Source: Spodoptera frugiperda
Taxonomy: Eukaryota > Arthropoda > Insecta > Lepidoptera > Noctuidae
Direction: 5' to 3'
DNA length: 64,000 bases
Assembly: GCF_023101765.2 (NCBI RefSeq)
Contig: NC_064233.1
Span: 6,285,501-6,349,500 of the forward strand
Numbering within the stretch: the stretch's first letter is position 1; the number at the start of each line of letters is the position of its first letter. Position numbers and translations under genes: made by a program. This document shows positions 24,801 through 34,164 of the stretch, piece after piece. Below the pieces are notes generated by a model. That model worked only from the letters and a program-made list of their open reading frames with translations, did not search any database and was not told the DNA's origin.

Positions 24801-25561
24801 CGCCCATCACAGTGGCGACGGAGCGCAAGTCCCCAGAAGTGAAGCGCGAGCCCCCGCCTGAGCCGCCACCTGCCCCCGCCCCGGCCCCCGCGCCCCCACC
24901 GCCTGTCGTCATAGAACCTCCCCCTCAACCCGCAGAAGAACTCCCGGAACACAGACATAAGAAAGAGAAAAAGAAAAAGGACAAACACAAACACAAAGAC
25001 CGGGACAAATCTAAAGAGGAGAGGAAGAAACATAAAAAGGATAAGGATAAGCGGAAAGAGAGTCCGCCGCCGCCGCCGGCGGAGACGCAGCAGGACGGAG
25101 CGCTGAGGATAACTATACCCAAGGAGAAGTTGTCGACGAGCCCGGGGCTCAAGATCAAGATCCCGAAGGAGCGGCTGGCGGCGCCGCCCCCGCCGCCGGC
25201 GCAGTCGTCGAGCCTCAAGATCAAGATCTCGCGCGACGTGCTGGACGCGTCCCGCAAGCGGGGCCCCCCGCCGGTCGCCGGGCCCCCGGCCGGGCCGCCG
25301 CACAAGATGGCTCGCCACAACGGAGCGCCGCACAAGGTAGGCCCCTCGTGGAATGTCCGTGTCCCCACAGGCGCGTTCCGGCCGCCGCTGCCATACTACA
25401 TGGTGCAGCCGCCGCCGCCGCTCTACTACGGCATGCCGCTCGACAGCTACTACTACGGCATGTACTCCGCGCCCCCGCCCCGCGCCGCGCCCCCGCAGCC
25501 TCCACAGCCCCCCTTACCCGCGATGCCACCGCCCCCCGTACCCCCTCCCCCTCCAGAGTAG
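3679..25561 (+). CDS. CycT: Cyclin T, regulatory subunit of P-TEFb (8 exons, 885 aa)
   Basis: Cyclin T binds CDK9 to form P-TEFb, the nuclear kinase that phosphorylates the RNA polymerase II tail, NELF and Spt5 and releases paused polymerase. Coding exons are 3679-3827, 14405-14522, 16477-16584, 18829-18937, 21318-21454, 22266-22416, 23368-23484 and 23793-25561. All junctions are GT-AG and the sum is 2658 nt, exactly 886 codons with the stop. The N-terminus matches cyclin T1/T2 closely (SPSRKCGLDADKE, YRQQAANLIQDMGQRLQV, LFLAAKVEEQPRKLEYVIK, LLQTLGF, IDHPHTHVV, SYFMASNSLHLTT, ASKWSNW, LKRK). The conserved cyclin Lys-Glu pair appears as K89 and E133. Cyclin box 1 is about residues 40-150 and box 2 about 160-250. 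The tail from residue 297 is low complexity: E/R-rich, poly-Q 355-362, His-rich 380-413, Lys-rich 683-719, then a Pro/Tyr-rich end. By length it lies between human T1/T2 and the longer fly protein. Confidence 0.95.
5270..5440 (+). repeat. LINE-like 3' tail in Cyclin T intron 1
   Basis: Ends in TTTATACATATATATAGATA and shares CTTTTCTCACCTTTTAAACC with 28878-29010. Tails of this kind, with conserved TCCAGCC.TT and a terminal TATATA run, are typical of RTE-like moth elements. Confidence 0.5.
7882..8075 (+). mobile_element. Helitron-like or RTE-like short element
   Basis: TAGTATAAAACAAAGTCGCT ... GGGCGGGTCGCTAGA. A second partial copy is at 1875-1990. It lies in Cyclin T intron 1. Confidence 0.45.
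9445..9558. mobile_element. Foldback MITE-3
   Basis: Arms TTTCCACCAGTGCTAAGCTATGT (20 bases shown in part) and ACATAGCACATCTCTGGTGG; a partial copy is at 409-487. Confidence 0.55.
9955..10082 (-). mobile_element. RTE-like LINE 3' end
   Basis: The minus strand reads GRPLFSSGRLSADDDDDDD, the common end of moth RTE LINE ORFs running into a (GAT)n tract (ATC repeats on the plus strand from about 9961). It lies in Cyclin T intron 1. Confidence 0.7.
10868..11047 (+). repeat. rep-B copy in Cyclin T intron 1
   Basis: Diverged copy: GGCGAGGCGAGAGG ... TGCTTTGAGCCGGAGTCCCG. Confidence 0.6.
12163..12312. mobile_element. Foldback element in Cyclin T intron 1
   Basis: Arms ACCATGAGTTTTGAAGTAAT and ATTGCTTCAAACTCATGGT extended by AGTATTTGTCGAT / ATCGACAAATACT. 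Confidence 0.65.
14405..14522 (+). CDS. CycT: Cyclin T exon 2 (not in an obvious long ORF)
   Basis: Found by looking for the missing cyclin-box segment. The acceptor is CCCCAACAG and the donor AAG|GTATGT. It encodes SQLCINTAIVYMHRFYAFHS, then FTQFHRNAIAAAALFLAAK, i.e. residues 51-89 with K89 as its last residue. It fits exon 1 (phase 2) and exon 3 (phase 0) exactly. Confidence 0.95.
15065..15400. repeat. rep-C pair in inverted arrangement (Cyclin T intron 2)
   Basis: A reverse 3' portion (15065-15153: CGACCGGAGTGATGTC, CAATGCTTGCGTTGTGTTAC) abuts a nearly full plus copy (15154-15400: GTAAACGAGCAGACGGATCA ... CCGAAGCATGGCTCTCCC). Confidence 0.65.
15628..15700 (-). repeat. rep-C 5' fragment
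   Basis: GGTCGGCAACGCACCTTGCT, TTACCATCAGGTGACCCGTC. Confidence 0.6.
16300..16446 (+). repeat. LINE-like 3' tail just upstream of Cyclin T exon 3
   Basis: Reads AAAATCGGTCCAGTCGTTTA and ends TTATATATATAAAGATA, 30 bases before the exon 3 acceptor. The acceptor tract itself (TATTTTATTTCCAG) lies outside it. Confidence 0.5.
16477..16584 (+). CDS. CycT: Cyclin T exon 3
   Basis: 36 codons between TTCCAG and CAG|GTAATG: VEEQPRKLEYVIKVAHVCLH and the following residues to QEQ. VEEQPRKLEYVIK is a cyclin T signature. Confidence 0.95.
16612..16748. mobile_element. Foldback MITE-2 in Cyclin T intron 3
   Basis: Ends GCCCGAATACTCAAATGCTA / AGCGTTTGAGTATTCGGGC are inverted repeats. A second copy is at 55308-55438. 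Confidence 0.7.
16868..16978 (-). repeat. rep-B fragment in Cyclin T intron 3
   Basis: Reverse copy: GTCAGTCAGAGTCTGACTCT, AAGGCGGAAGAAGTGATTTG. Confidence 0.55.
17212..17262 (+). mobile_element. SINE-2 tail fragment
   Basis: Only the tail CCCACGACACAGGAGAAAAT is recognisable. It lies in Cyclin T intron 3. Confidence 0.5.
17460..17615 (-). repeat. rep-B copy in Cyclin T intron 3
   Basis: Reverse copy from CGGAGCTGCGGACAACG to GGATGATTTTTCCCCCT. Confidence 0.65.
17960..18022 (+). repeat. rep-C internal fragment
   Basis: GGGGATTGGGAAGATTGGGA then CCTCCAGTAACCTTACTC. Confidence 0.5.
18249..18281. repeat. Perfect 16-base inverted repeat, 1-base spacer
   Basis: CGAGTTTGATAAGTGT, A, ACACTTATCAAACTCG in Cyclin T intron 3. 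Confidence 0.7.
18505..18640 (+). repeat. rep-B fragment upstream of Cyclin T exon 4
   Basis: CTCCCGCCTTGGGCGAGGCG ... CTTGCTCTTCGAGCC. Confidence 0.55.
18829..18937 (+). CDS. CycT: Cyclin T exon 4
   Basis: From TGTTTCAG to AAAG|GTGAGG. Encodes AQDLVFNENVLLQTLGFDVA then IDHPHTHVVRTCHLVK, the end of cyclin box 1, including E133. Ends in phase 1. Confidence 0.95.
19813..19970. mobile_element. Foldback element in Cyclin T intron 4
   Basis: CTACGAATCGTCAATTGACG and its imperfect complement ending GATGACGTGTCGTAG. Confidence 0.6.
20839..20968. mobile_element. Foldback MITE-1 in Cyclin T intron 4
   Basis: Self-complementary around CGGCGCTGTGATTGGAGGGC / CCAATCACAGCGCCGAACGC; ends like AGTACC..CTTA. 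Confidence 0.65.
21318..21454 (+). CDS. CycT: Cyclin T exon 5
   Basis: From TCCACAG to GCG|GTGAGT. Encodes APKDLAQTSYFMASNSLHLT through ASKWSNWA, the start of cyclin box 2. 137 nt plus the carried base gives 46 codons. Confidence 0.95.
21577..21725. mobile_element. Foldback MITE-1 in Cyclin T intron 5
   Basis: AGTACCCTTAGTGCGAGTTT at the left and AAACTCGTACTAAGCCCTG at the right; the centre repeats the CTCTGATTG...CAATCACAG core. Confidence 0.7.
22266..22416 (+). CDS. CycT: Cyclin T exon 6
   Basis: From GAACAG to GCTG|GTAAGT. Encodes IPQSNEGRHWFSYVDRSVTT through CPSRLKRKMMNVK, the end of cyclin box 2. Ends in phase 1. Confidence 0.94.
22560..22690 (-). repeat. rep-B copy in Cyclin T intron 6
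   Basis: Reverse copy, TTACCGGGGCTCCGGCTCAA to GATGATTTTCCCCAC. Confidence 0.65.
23121..23338 (+). mobile_element. Helitron-like non-autonomous element in Cyclin T intron 6
   Basis: Begins TCTATACTAATATTATAAAG and ends GCGCTGGCAGAGCTAG|T: a TC start and CTAG end as in moth Helitrons (Lep1 type). A partial copy (about 23050-23118) ends the same way directly upstream. Absence of inverted repeats fits; RTE affiliation is the alternative. Confidence 0.5.
23368..23484 (+). CDS. CycT: Cyclin T exon 7
   Basis: From TTTTACAG to AAAG|GTACGT. Encodes a Ser/Pro/Gly/Asp-rich linker (ADGSSPHSLPNASGSG..., SFDK) between the cyclin fold and the tail. It has no family signature of its own, but both splice sites and phases fit. 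Confidence 0.88.
23793..25561 (+). CDS. CycT: Cyclin T exon 8: disordered C-terminal tail
   Basis: A single 1769-base exon from CAACAG to the TAG at 25559-25561, coding residues 297-885. In order it holds an E/R-rich segment, poly-Q (355-362), a His-rich segment (380-413), long Pro-rich stretches, a Lys/Asp-rich basic block (683-719), and three LxIxI motifs (ALRITIPKEKL 733-743, GLKIKIPKERL 748-758, SLKIKISRDVL 770-780). It ends in a Pro/Tyr region. In human cyclin T1 the His-rich region binds the polymerase tail and promotes condensates; the same role here is inference. The 3' third is extremely GC-rich compared with everything around it. The many overlapping ORFs on both strands here are shadows of this composition. 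Confidence 0.92.
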
Positions 25562-25821
25562 TGTCACAAACTCACAAACTAGATATAAGTAGTTTTAATC
25601 GCTAGTTCATTTTGTTGTCTCTTTTTAAGCTGTTTTGTTTATCGTCAGGTGTGACTAATTATGTTTTGTAAACACTATATCGACCCAAAATACCCTAGCA
25701 ATTTTGATCTGCATTTAAACATTACCTTTTCTTATAAACGAATTAAAAAAAATAAAAGACTGAACTTATCTGACGGTGAACTTTTCAGCTGATTATACAA
25801 GCTTTTCTCAATCACAAATCC

Positions 25822-25962
25822 GAGTGCCTAATGCGAGTTTGTTTTACGTTAACGCGATCAACGCATATATAACGTTCAGCGCTCTGACTGGCTACTCCAA
25901 GTTTACCATCCAATCACAAAGCTAAACGGGGTAACGTGTTGGTCGCGTTAGCGTAAAAATGA
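25822..25962. mobile_element. Foldback MITE-1, diverged, in the Cyclin T 3' region
   Basis: GTGCCTAATGCGAGTTTGTT left arm and a diverged right arm; CAGCGCTCTGACTGGCTAC core. Confidence 0.55.
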
Positions 25963-25964
25963 CC

Positions 25965-26101
25965 AGTACCCTTAGTACGAGTTTGCTTTACGTTGAACGA
26001 AAACAAATAGCGCGTTCGGAACTCTGATTGGCCGACGCGAATGAACCAACCAATCAGATCGTTTCGTTTTCGTACGTAAAGCAAACTCGTTCTAAGGCTA
26101 C
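25965..26101. mobile_element. Foldback MITE-1, intact, in the Cyclin T 3' region
   Basis: AGTACCCTTAGTACGAGTTT and AAACTCGTTCTAAGGCTAC; the arms pair over nearly the whole 137 bases. Confidence 0.75.
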
Positions 26102-26502
26102 AGCTTTAAACCAATCAAGTTTTAATACAACTGAAATGCTATGAGACATGCAATTTTTATATGGGAATTGGTTAGGTATAGAAAATTTTGTGTCAAAATA
26201 AAGACTTATTCTTTATAGTAAGTTGATTTGTAAATATTTAGATATTGAATTTAATTGAAGATGTTGATTATTTGTGTTCAATGCGTGCTATCGATGAGAC
26301 TTAGGTGAAAGTGTTGTGGTTATAGTTGGAGTAATCCTGTTTTTTATATAATCTTTAGAACAATTCTATAGGTTTTTGTGATTGACTGTCGCAATCAGAG
26401 ACATTTATTTTAATGATTACTTATACTATTTCTTAGTAACGATTTTGTTTCGAAAACAATTGCTATTGGATTGGATTAAGTAAGTCAGTTAAATTTCTCA
26501 GT

Positions 26503-26657
26503 AGTAGCACGGAGGCTGGAATCGTGCCCAGTATATGGCAATAGGCTCACCCCCTATTACATGGGACTTAAAACACAAATGGTGAAAAGTGGGTGTACAT
26601 TGTATAGCGGCATAACGTGCCGTAATGTGCACCTCTGCCTACCCCTTCGGGGATTGC
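26503..26657 (+). mobile_element. SINE-1, 5'-truncated
   Basis: Contains the body from AGTAGTAGCACGG to CCCCTTCGGGGAT but no tRNA head. Confidence 0.8.
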
Positions 26658-27658
26658 ATACATATTATTGATGACTCATTAAAATTGTTGCATATTTCAC
26701 AAAACAAATTGTTAGTTGTTACCGTCTCAATCCTTTCATATATTATAGAGAACGACTTATGTTCTAGTTTCTCTCAAGAAATCTCATATTTTCTGTCTAT
26801 AATACAAATATTCACTCCTTTTAGATAGTTTTCTATCTCTTTTTTCAATATATTTTCTGAACCAACTGTAACCATGGCAACCAAACCGACAAATAAACTA
26901 AGTTGCCAAATTAGCTTTACTAAAATATCATAGGCAACTATTTACACAGATTTTTATCACAGAAATATAGTCTTTATTGTATATTATGTATGTAATCGTT
27001 AAAAATAATAGATTGATCGTGAAATTACTTTACCACTAAGGTTGAATTTCGCTTGCACATTAATAATTTAAGGTCAGAATTGTTCGTAAAAGTAGTTTAA
27101 TAATTTTCTTTAGTTTATTTTCTGATGATGGGTCCTATAGTCAAATACTTATTCTATATCAATAATATTTCTTAATCCTTTACGTTTTCATATGCTTTTT
27201 CTATTCGTTCTGTCTCAACTTGTTTAACAGATAGACCACACTTAACTAGCACCGCTCCAACCCAGCAATTAACTTATCATTTAAATTTGTGTGTGTGCAA
27301 GTGAAATTTGATGTGTCGCGCGCTTGCGGCTCGCGGTCGGCGCGCCGTAAGCACACTGGCAGCTTGTTTTGTGTTATGAAAGACCTTAATACGACCGTAG
27401 TAACCAAAAGTGGTAAAGGATTTTCATGATCACAAATATTATAATCCAATCAGTACTTAATAGAAATAAATGGAGCGCTTCGAAATTCTTACAAAAACGT
27501 GCTTAAAATCATCGTATAATTATAATTAGAGCTTCTGAATATAACTCACGTACAAAAAGTAAAGGACTACACAACATATTTACAGGGCCGATATATACGC
27601 GTATTTTATATATGTTATACATTTTTATATTATATAAACTATATAATATCAGATCTCT

Positions 27659-27837
27659 TAAAGCCTCGTCCCTATTAGGAACATTTGTTGAGCGACATGT
27701 GTACCCACATTGTTGAAATTGCCGCGACATTATTGAAACTGTTTGTCGTACAGTCAACAATGTTGCGGCGATGTCGTCCGATGTCTTTGGTGACACATGT
27801 CGCTTGACAAATGTGCCTATTGGGGACAAGGCTTTAT
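27659..27837. mobile_element. Foldback element
   Basis: TAAAGCCTCGTCCCTATTAG / CTATTGGGGACAAGGCTTTA, with GCGACATGTGT / ACACATGTCGC further in. Confidence 0.6.
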
Positions 27838-28203
27838 ACTTACAAGTATAATAGATAGTAAAATTATAAAAAATATATTTATCAAGTGTTAAAGAGTATT
27901 CACGTTTGCTAAAGTATATTATATTTCTATTTTGTAAATAAAAGTTTACTATAAATAGTTTATAGCTTTTTGCTATTTCCAAATCGCTTTACAGCTAGTG
28001 TTTGTTATATATTTATCACAAAATATATAAAATATATTTACACATTTTTCTAAATCACAATTGTATGTGATATTTATAAATGTTGACTAGCAGTAATTTA
28101 TATGACATTTATACATAGTTATTTTCTATAATATAACATTCCATAACAGACTTATAATATATATTCCATTGACATATTGAAATGTTTATATAGTTTTTAT
28201 ATT

Positions 28204-28397
28204 TATACCGTATGGGGAAACCTCTTATAACTTAATTTAAACCACATATTTGTTATCATCTTGGCTGACAATATACGAAAAATGAGCGAAATAGGCCCAG
28301 TACTTAAGTCAAAAAGAGCATTGTGTATAACGTCAGCCAAGATGATAACAAATATGTGGTTTAAATTAAATCATAAGAGGTTTTCCTATACAGTAAA
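28204..28397. mobile_element. Long-arm foldback element
   Basis: Arms of about 50 bases pair almost perfectly (CCACATATTTGTTATCATCT and AGATGATAACAAATATGTGG in the middle) around a 65-base loop. Confidence 0.7.
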
Positions 28398-28399
28398 GT

Positions 28400-31300
28400 T
28401 TATTATAGCAAAATTTTATTTTATTTATTATAAACTAATAGAGCTCCTGTTTCATACTATTGATTATTTTTAGAATAATATCTGAAAACATACCATTTCA
28501 GCTTTAATTTAATTATTTAGTTAGTTGACATGTTACTCCTAAAACTTATTTAGTGCTAGAAGAAAATGTACATAGAATCGCTTGCTCATAACATGATCAA
28601 AAAACTAAAAAAAAACTACTATGACAGGGTTTTATATTTAGTGTTCCTTAATCTTGAGCTTTTAGTTTGAAGCAAGTATTACGGAATTGTTGTTATTTTT
28701 GTTACAATTGTTTTCGTAGATGGAAAAGAAATAATATAAACTTAGATTTTCACCGTGTTCTAACACTATGTTGTTAATGGTTTTTATTAAGGCTGCATTG
28801 GACGAGGCGAGAGGGGGTCTTAAAGTCTTACTGACAAAAAACCAACTCATTCCTATTCTTGCTTTTCGAGCCGGAGCCCTTTTCTCACCTTTTAAACCTT
28901 CCCAGGGCTTTCACAAATAATTCAAGACCAAAATTTGCCAAACCGGTCCAGCCGTTCTTGACTTTTAGCGAGACTAACGAACAGCAATAGATTTATATAA
29001 ATATATATACTTAAATTAAATATATATCTATTAATTTTTTTTTCTAATAATGTATTTAAATTCTTTAAAATTCCAAATTAATTCTAAGACACAGGTTTTT
29101 TCAAACTTTTTATTATTTCAACAACTATCTACGAAAACAGTTGTACATATTTTTTTTTATTATATAATTATTGTGAATTTTGTAAATAAAAAATGAAGAA
29201 AACATCTGATTATGGTGCCATTGCTGTTACCATTTTTTTTTACTATAGTAGAGTTAATTTTATTATAATAATTATATAAAATATAATAAAAAAAACTTAT
29301 ATTTTTGATATATTTTCCACGCGAAGTACTTAAAACTTGTTCATTTATATAAATGACAAGACTTGTATGTTATATAGTTTGTTGTATAGTTTAGTATGTT
29401 GTATAATTATATAAGATAATAGTATAATGATAGTTCTAATCACTGAAAATTATACAGTGATTGTATAGATGTATAATTTCTATAATTTGAAACAAAATCA
29501 CCTCATTCATTTTTTATAGTTATTTTAAGATCTTAGAGGCTAAAATTATCTTTAGTAGTAGCATTTTTTATATTTTTTTATAAATAATTATGATTATAAT
29601 GGACTCAAATAGATAATATTTTCCATTATTGATTATAAATCAGTGAATTTCTTCCAAAAATCGTTTTCGAAATCTTTAATAATTATGTGTGTAAGACTCT
29701 AAGTACATAGTATAAATTGTTTTTGATTTATAAAATAATAAATCAGTTTTTGAAAGAATATTTAATGTTTTGTCGACAAAAATGTGACATGGTGTTTGTA
29801 AAGTTCATAGTTTAGTTTCTTTAAGTTTAAAGCCGTAAATCGACACTTATTTGACACTTTAAAAGTACTTAAATATCATTAAACATAATATATATAAGCT
29901 AAAGTTTATATGTATATAAAAACTGTGGTTTACAGAATAAATATTGACATAATTTAGTTATACTCTGTAAAGTTGACATTTGAATAAAAAATTAAAACAA
30001 TTTTTATTTTTTTGTTATATATTTTTCTAAAATGGTTGTGTCGATATATGTCTTGACAAAAACTGAGATTACCATAAAGAATTTCATAAATAGTTATTGT
30101 TTGTAAATTAGTAATTAATAATTAATAAATACATATAAATGTAAGTTGAATCTATCGAATTTATTGTTTTCAAAACGATTTTTTATTTAATTAAAAGGTA
30201 TGATTTCGTAATTTGAAGAGTTTTGCATTTTATTTGAATTTAAATGAACCAGAACACTAATATATGCTACGAAAAAGGCAGGTTTTAAATTTAATTTAAC
30301 CTAATTTGCTTAGAAAATACAGTTAATTTGTTTTCTATGTCTAAGAAAATATTGAAAATAATTAAAGATCTTAAAAATTTTAAAAATTTACATAAAGAAA
30401 TACACACTGCCTTGCAAAACCTCCTTTACATTACAATTTCAATGGAAAAATAATAATTAAAAAGGCATACAAGAAGCCTTAGATAAAATATCGCATAACC
30501 CACTCAACTTGTGTCAAAATAATTAAAATTAAAAATCATAATTTAAAATGATGAAAATACATAAGTGCTACTAATAACTACTAATAAAAAAGTAGTAATT
30601 TTCGAAAGAATTAATGTATCTAGTGTTAAATTTAAATCTAGATTAATTTTAACACTATTTTCTCGAAATTTTGACACTATTTGAGTGGCTTTGTGATAAG
30701 TAGTTTCCTACTAGTCAAATTCAATAATTTTATCGAAATCTCAACAAAGATACTTTTATAATGTCTTTTTCTTTAAAATACCCACTTATGGTGTACATTT
30801 TATTTTTAAATTAGAGTAAATCTAAAATCGAATCGATTAATGAAAGTATGATTTAAAAGTCGATATAATTTGTTTTTGACTAAGGAAACTACCCAATTTT
30901 AAATAGTTTTGTAATCGAAAATAATGTAATAATTTAGTTTTTAATGCATGAATATGCTTTGACGTTTTTTATCATTACACCTGGTCTGTCAAATGGCACC
31001 TTTTTTTTCAAACTATTATTTAGCTGTTATATTTTTTTTCTAGCTGACTGTTATTTTTTATTTATTTTTTTTGTTTTTCTTTTCTAGTTGTCTCTGATTT
31101 CTGTTTAATTTTCGCTTTTTATTGATAAAATGATTAGTCATGTGACAGTGATTAGTCATTTTATCATTGATTTGTTGATTTTTTTTACATTTATTTTTTT
31201 CTATTGTACGGAAATGGAGACTTTCATATTTTTTTGTATACATACATCTCTGTCGTGTATAGGAAATGTTTTTTGACGTATTTTCTGTGTATTTTTTTTC

Positions 31301-33490
31301 TATTTTTTTTTTGTTACCGACAATGTTAACTTGTTGTCGACTTTTTTTTCAGCCGAAAGACTTGAACAACACTTGACAAATGTCTGACGGCATTTTTTGT
31401 ACAGTTTTAGCGTATTTGTGAACATTAATTAACTTTCTGTCAATGTTTGCCGATTGCGCGATTGTTGCGCAACAGTCGCGCAACTGTTGCGCGACACTCG
31501 AGTTGTTCGTGCATTTTTTTTTCGACTTAACGAATACGCTTGAAACTGATTTGATGTTTAAATGTAACAGCTAAATGATAGCTTGCGCGCAGCTGTGTAT
31601 ATCGTGACCTCCTGGGGCTCGGGACTTTTTCAAAAAATTAACGCACACTTTGAAAAAGTCTACGTTGGGTTGCAAACGCACATTATTTGCTGGGTACCCT
31701 CGCTTTCTAAATACCCTGGTGGCGGGAGGCACATGACAATTCGGATTTGTTAGAACCAACGCCACGGACTCTGTGCATACTCTCAGATTTATGTTCCATG
31801 TACATGAGTATTTTACTGTGACAATATCGGAACTGCGAGAAAAGTCGGTACTAACCATCTCTCATTGAAATCGTACTTTAATCGCATTTTTCGAATATTG
31901 TCCTTCAGTACAATTTACTCGCATATATGGGTTCGTTCGTTCTAAGAGTATGTTACAGATGTCTGTCGCCCGTTGCTATAACAAACTGAGCTGTGGATGT
32001 GTACACAAAACACACAGCGGTGGGATTCAAACGTTTTATTTTTTCACTATTTTCCGTAGTTTTTTTTCTCTTAATTAGTACCAAGTTTTGTACTGAGTTT
32101 TTAGTTTAACGGCCCATCGCTGTGCGTAAACCTTGCAGCCTCATTAGGAACGACGACACACGGCTGTGCGCTCAACTCGTCGTACGGTTTCCAGGTCGTC
32201 GAGCCGGCGTTGGGCAACGGTCACGTGGGCAAGTGACGTCACAGTACAGAGCCAAGCCCACGGTAGCTTCGTGTGTCGACGTTTCTCAAGCATCAACTAT
32301 CGGACCTCAATAGTGTAGTGTAACTACGGTTAACGTTTTTATTTTTCACTGTTTAACTATTTTTTTTTTCTACTCTTCTTGTTTCTAGACGCACGGTTTT
32401 GGCTCTGCTTGTGATTCCTTTTATAAAATTCAAATCACGGGCGCCTCGTCACACGTCACAGCTGTGTTTGATGCCAGTGTGTAGTTTTGTTCGTCGTGGT
32501 AACGTTGTAAATAAAACCTGCGCGGTTGTGTCGTAGTTTTGTAATAGACTGATTTTTTAGAGCCAAAACCGTGATGTTCGTGGCGGGATTTAGGTGCGGG
32601 GTTGCTAGCTACACTAATAAAACGGCTTTTGACGCCGTTCCCACCATACTGGGATTGAATGGGCTTGATATTAAACGTGTATGAGTGTCAGTTTAGCAGA
32701 TACAGTCACCGAAAACAATGTAATAAAGAATAATCATACCTTAAATAACACTGACTTCTAATTTAGACTTTATGTTGGAGAGATAAAGTCCACTTTTCTA
32801 GTTCAAGTGCTATTTAACACTTCACACGCCTAATCTGACACTAATATACTCCCCTTTTCGACGTAAAATCGACAGCCAACCGAAAATTGCCGAACTAAAA
32901 AAATCGGAAACAAAACTGACAAAAAAAAAACGTAAATTTTCCGGTTGACTGTCGATACTGACTGTTGTTTGTAAAATGGTGAGATTTTTTTTTAAATAAT
33001 TTATATGTAAGTGTATATTTTGTAGGTAATTGGGGCCTGTCTAGACACTTATAGTATTTTTTTTCCTATTTCTGGCTGGCCCATACTTATCGTGCGATGC
33101 GGGCTCAGTGACATCGGCAAAGTTCGTAAAAACCGATCATACCCGAATCGAAAATTTGACATCTTGACATGCCGGTTTCACTAAGATCCACATTGTTGCA
33201 GTATCGATAAATTTATTATACTATATATGTCGATACTCTACGATAGAATGCTTACTTTATGTATATGACGATTCTTATGAATAATTCTGATTAGGTGTTA
33301 AAAAAATATAAATTAAAAAAGAAAAATACAAAACAAAAACATGATGACGTAGCGACGTGTGATTGGGAGAATGAATTGAGAAATAAAATAATAAATTAAA
33401 AGCAAAAGCGATGTATAGGATATCAGAAAGATTAGCTTAAGATTTTGTTAGGTAGACAATTGTGAAATTTTAATTAATTTAGTATCATTT
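28400..33490. other. AT-rich intergenic stretch, no gene seen
   Basis: Very AT-rich to about 31.4 kb with long T and A runs, then more mixed. Contains one LINE tail (28870-29015), G+C palindromic runs near 31450-31500 (TTGCGCAACAGTCGCGCAAC) and short inverted repeats at 32393/32560. No frame here shows a family signature or paired splice sites. Confidence 0.5.
28870..29015 (+). repeat. LINE-like 3' tail
   Basis: Related to 5270-5440; it follows directly on a short rep-B fragment (28800-28875). Confidence 0.5.
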
Positions 33491-33492
33491 TA

Positions 33493-33984
33493 GGGTTGTT
33501 GCACACCGGCGACTAAGGCCGCGACTTTTTCGTGCGACTCGTCCTTCTAATACTGTAAATTCAACGAATAGTCAGTAAGTTTGTGTTGTGTCGCATTTAG
33601 TGTAAAAATTGAGAAAGTGTAAGAATATTTTGTACAAGTAATATTAAAAAATAAATATCATAGTTATAATTGGTTCCCTTTTAATTGTAATTTTAAGACG
33701 TTATTATAACAGAGCTTAATGATTAATTAGGAAATTAGTTTGGGTTTTTCTATTTAAAAATTTTGTCTTTATTTTTCGTAACTGAAGCCTTTGAGCTTCG
33801 AGTTTTGGGCTGATATTTAAGACCTATAAACGAGTTATATTTAAACATTTATTTAAAGTGTGTTTTGTTAGAGAACGTAGCGTTTACATATACTGCATTG
33901 CCATTGTACTAACATGTAACCAAACCTTAAAATCGCGCGACAAATCGCCGAAAAAGTCGCCCGACACGGCAACAGCCCGTCTTT
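33493..33984. mobile_element. Inverted-repeat element
   Basis: GGGTTGTTGCACACCGGCGA ... and GCCCGACACGGCAACAGCCC form imperfect terminal inverted repeats, both containing a CGACTTTTTCG-type block. Confidence 0.5.
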
Positions 33985-34164
33985 TTTATTTTAATGTTTA
34001 GTGTTTAGCGATTTGTTATAGAGAAATAATTGTTATTATTTTCCCCGTAAGGCTAGGTCTTGTAAGTGTAAATAAAACGTATTATTTTGATGTGTCTAGG
34101 TTGACTAGAGCCTTCGCACCTGGAACGTTGTGACACCACAAAATAACGTACCGCCCGTTCGAAC

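Larger units (their letters stand above)
25562..26225 (+). other. Cyclin T 3' UTR region with candidate poly(A) signals
   Basis: AATAAA occurs at 25751-25756 and again at 26197-26202, so a short and a long 3' UTR are both possible. The longer form would include two foldback MITEs (about 25822-25962 and 25965-26101). Confidence 0.4.

Noticed and set aside
23724..25605. Many long ORFs on both strands over the Cyclin T last exon
   Set aside because: Compositional shadows of a GC-rich, Pro/Arg/His-coding exon. Only the plus frame that continues from exon 7 matches the cyclin T reading frame.
27509..27982. 157-codon ORF on the minus strand
   Set aside because: Its middle is the foldback element at 27659-27837 and the rest is low-complexity AT-rich sequence.
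31571..31858. 95-codon ORF on the minus strand
   Set aside because: More balanced composition than its surroundings, but no family resemblance, signal peptide or splice partners were seen.
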